Source: Toxonevra muliebris
Lineage: Eukaryota; Arthropoda; Insecta; Diptera; Pallopteridae
NCBI GenBank assembly: GCA_963691655.1
Contig: CAVNUY010000006.1
Location: 310,001-374,000 of the forward strand
Length of the DNA stretch: 64,000 bases
Direction: 5' to 3'
Below are positions 63,926 through 64,000 of the stretch, in pieces (the first letter of the stretch is position 1; each line of letters starts with the position of its first letter). A model generated the notes under the pieces. The model saw only the letters and a list, made by a program, of their open reading frames with translations. It was not told where the DNA came from and did not search any database. The position numbers and the translations under genes were made by a program.

Positions 63926-64000
63926 ACTTATCGTCAGTAACTAACCATTTCCTTCCTCACGAGCCTTCAATGCCTTCCAGAGGTTCGTTCGGAGGCCCTC

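Larger units (their letters stand above)
59832..64000 (-). mobile_element. LOA-like LINE, nearly full ORF2, continues beyond the window
   Basis: On minus: 5' region and ORF1 (63925-63554), ORF2 endonuclease (63548-62361), RT (62370-61343) and RNase H (61342-59921), then a short 3' UTR ending TATAATACAATACAATAC at 59831-59850, without poly-A. It is inserted in the gag of BEL 2. ORF2 has two frameshifts and one in-frame stop, so this is a young but inactive copy. Confidence 0.93.

Overview
The window is AT-rich eukaryotic DNA, most likely from an insect and probably a fly. This is inferred from the transposon types present: LOA-like LINEs with RNase H, Jockey/BS-like LINEs, BEL/Pao and Ty3/Gypsy LTR elements, mariner, Tc1, hAT, and PIF/Harbinger elements with MYB-like or MADF-BESS partner genes. 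Harbinger coding parts carry short spliceosomal introns. I recognise no host gene, tRNA, rRNA, CRISPR array or operon. The window is a repeat graveyard in which almost every coding stretch is a transposon relic, and many relics sit inside one another.

Layout, 0-24 kb. Tandem repeats (165 bp and 483 bp units) fill 0.2-1.9 kb. A broken Jockey-like LINE (2.15-3.49 kb) holds a 480-bp LTR-like insertion. A long-TIR element (4.7-5.7 kb) and a 210-bp hairpin follow. A nearly complete 2.5-kb PIF/Harbinger element lies at 7.37-9.88 kb. After a 40-bp palindromic minisatellite (10.44-10.78 kb) come a second LINE (12.7-14.4 kb), BEL/Pao pieces (16.4-19.3 kb) split by a third LINE, a minus-strand Gypsy relic (19.4-22.9 kb) split by a SINE-like insert, and an internally deleted mariner (22.95-23.84 kb).

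Layout, 24-43 kb. A second Harbinger is scattered over 24.2-34.6 kb. Its transposase (+) and MADF-BESS (-) segments alternate, and a 5.1-kb Gypsy with both LTRs (28.74-33.84 kb) sits inside it. A 1.74-kb unclassified repeat and a Tc1-like element (36.77-38.31 kb) follow. Next come a LINE 3' end and two hAT elements whose 8-bp target duplications can be read directly: hAT1 (39.27-41.32 kb) carries joined pieces of a Copia pol gene, and hAT2 (41.38-43.25 kb) carries a small acidic-tailed ORF plus a LINE with an 11-bp target duplication.

Layout, 43-64 kb. A 165-bp satellite (43.9-45.3 kb) is followed by a second hAT1 copy. A second copy of the same LINE is cut by a TA-targeting TIR family (called M1 here, 47.3-53.8 kb), and one M1 copy hosts the second hAT2. 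A BEL/Pao element with a 935-codon open frame (54.16-59.83 kb, minus) and a LOA-like LINE (59.83-64.0 kb, minus, running off the window) complete it.

The nests date each other. hAT2-A is older than the LINE inside it; one M1 copy is younger than the LINE it cuts and older than hAT2-B inside it. The most unusual items are the Copia-carrying hAT1 (same cargo in two copies), the hAT2 family with its shared small ORF, the alternating Harbinger/MADF arrangement, and a GC-AG intron in the first Harbinger transposase. All family calls come from motif reading, not database search.
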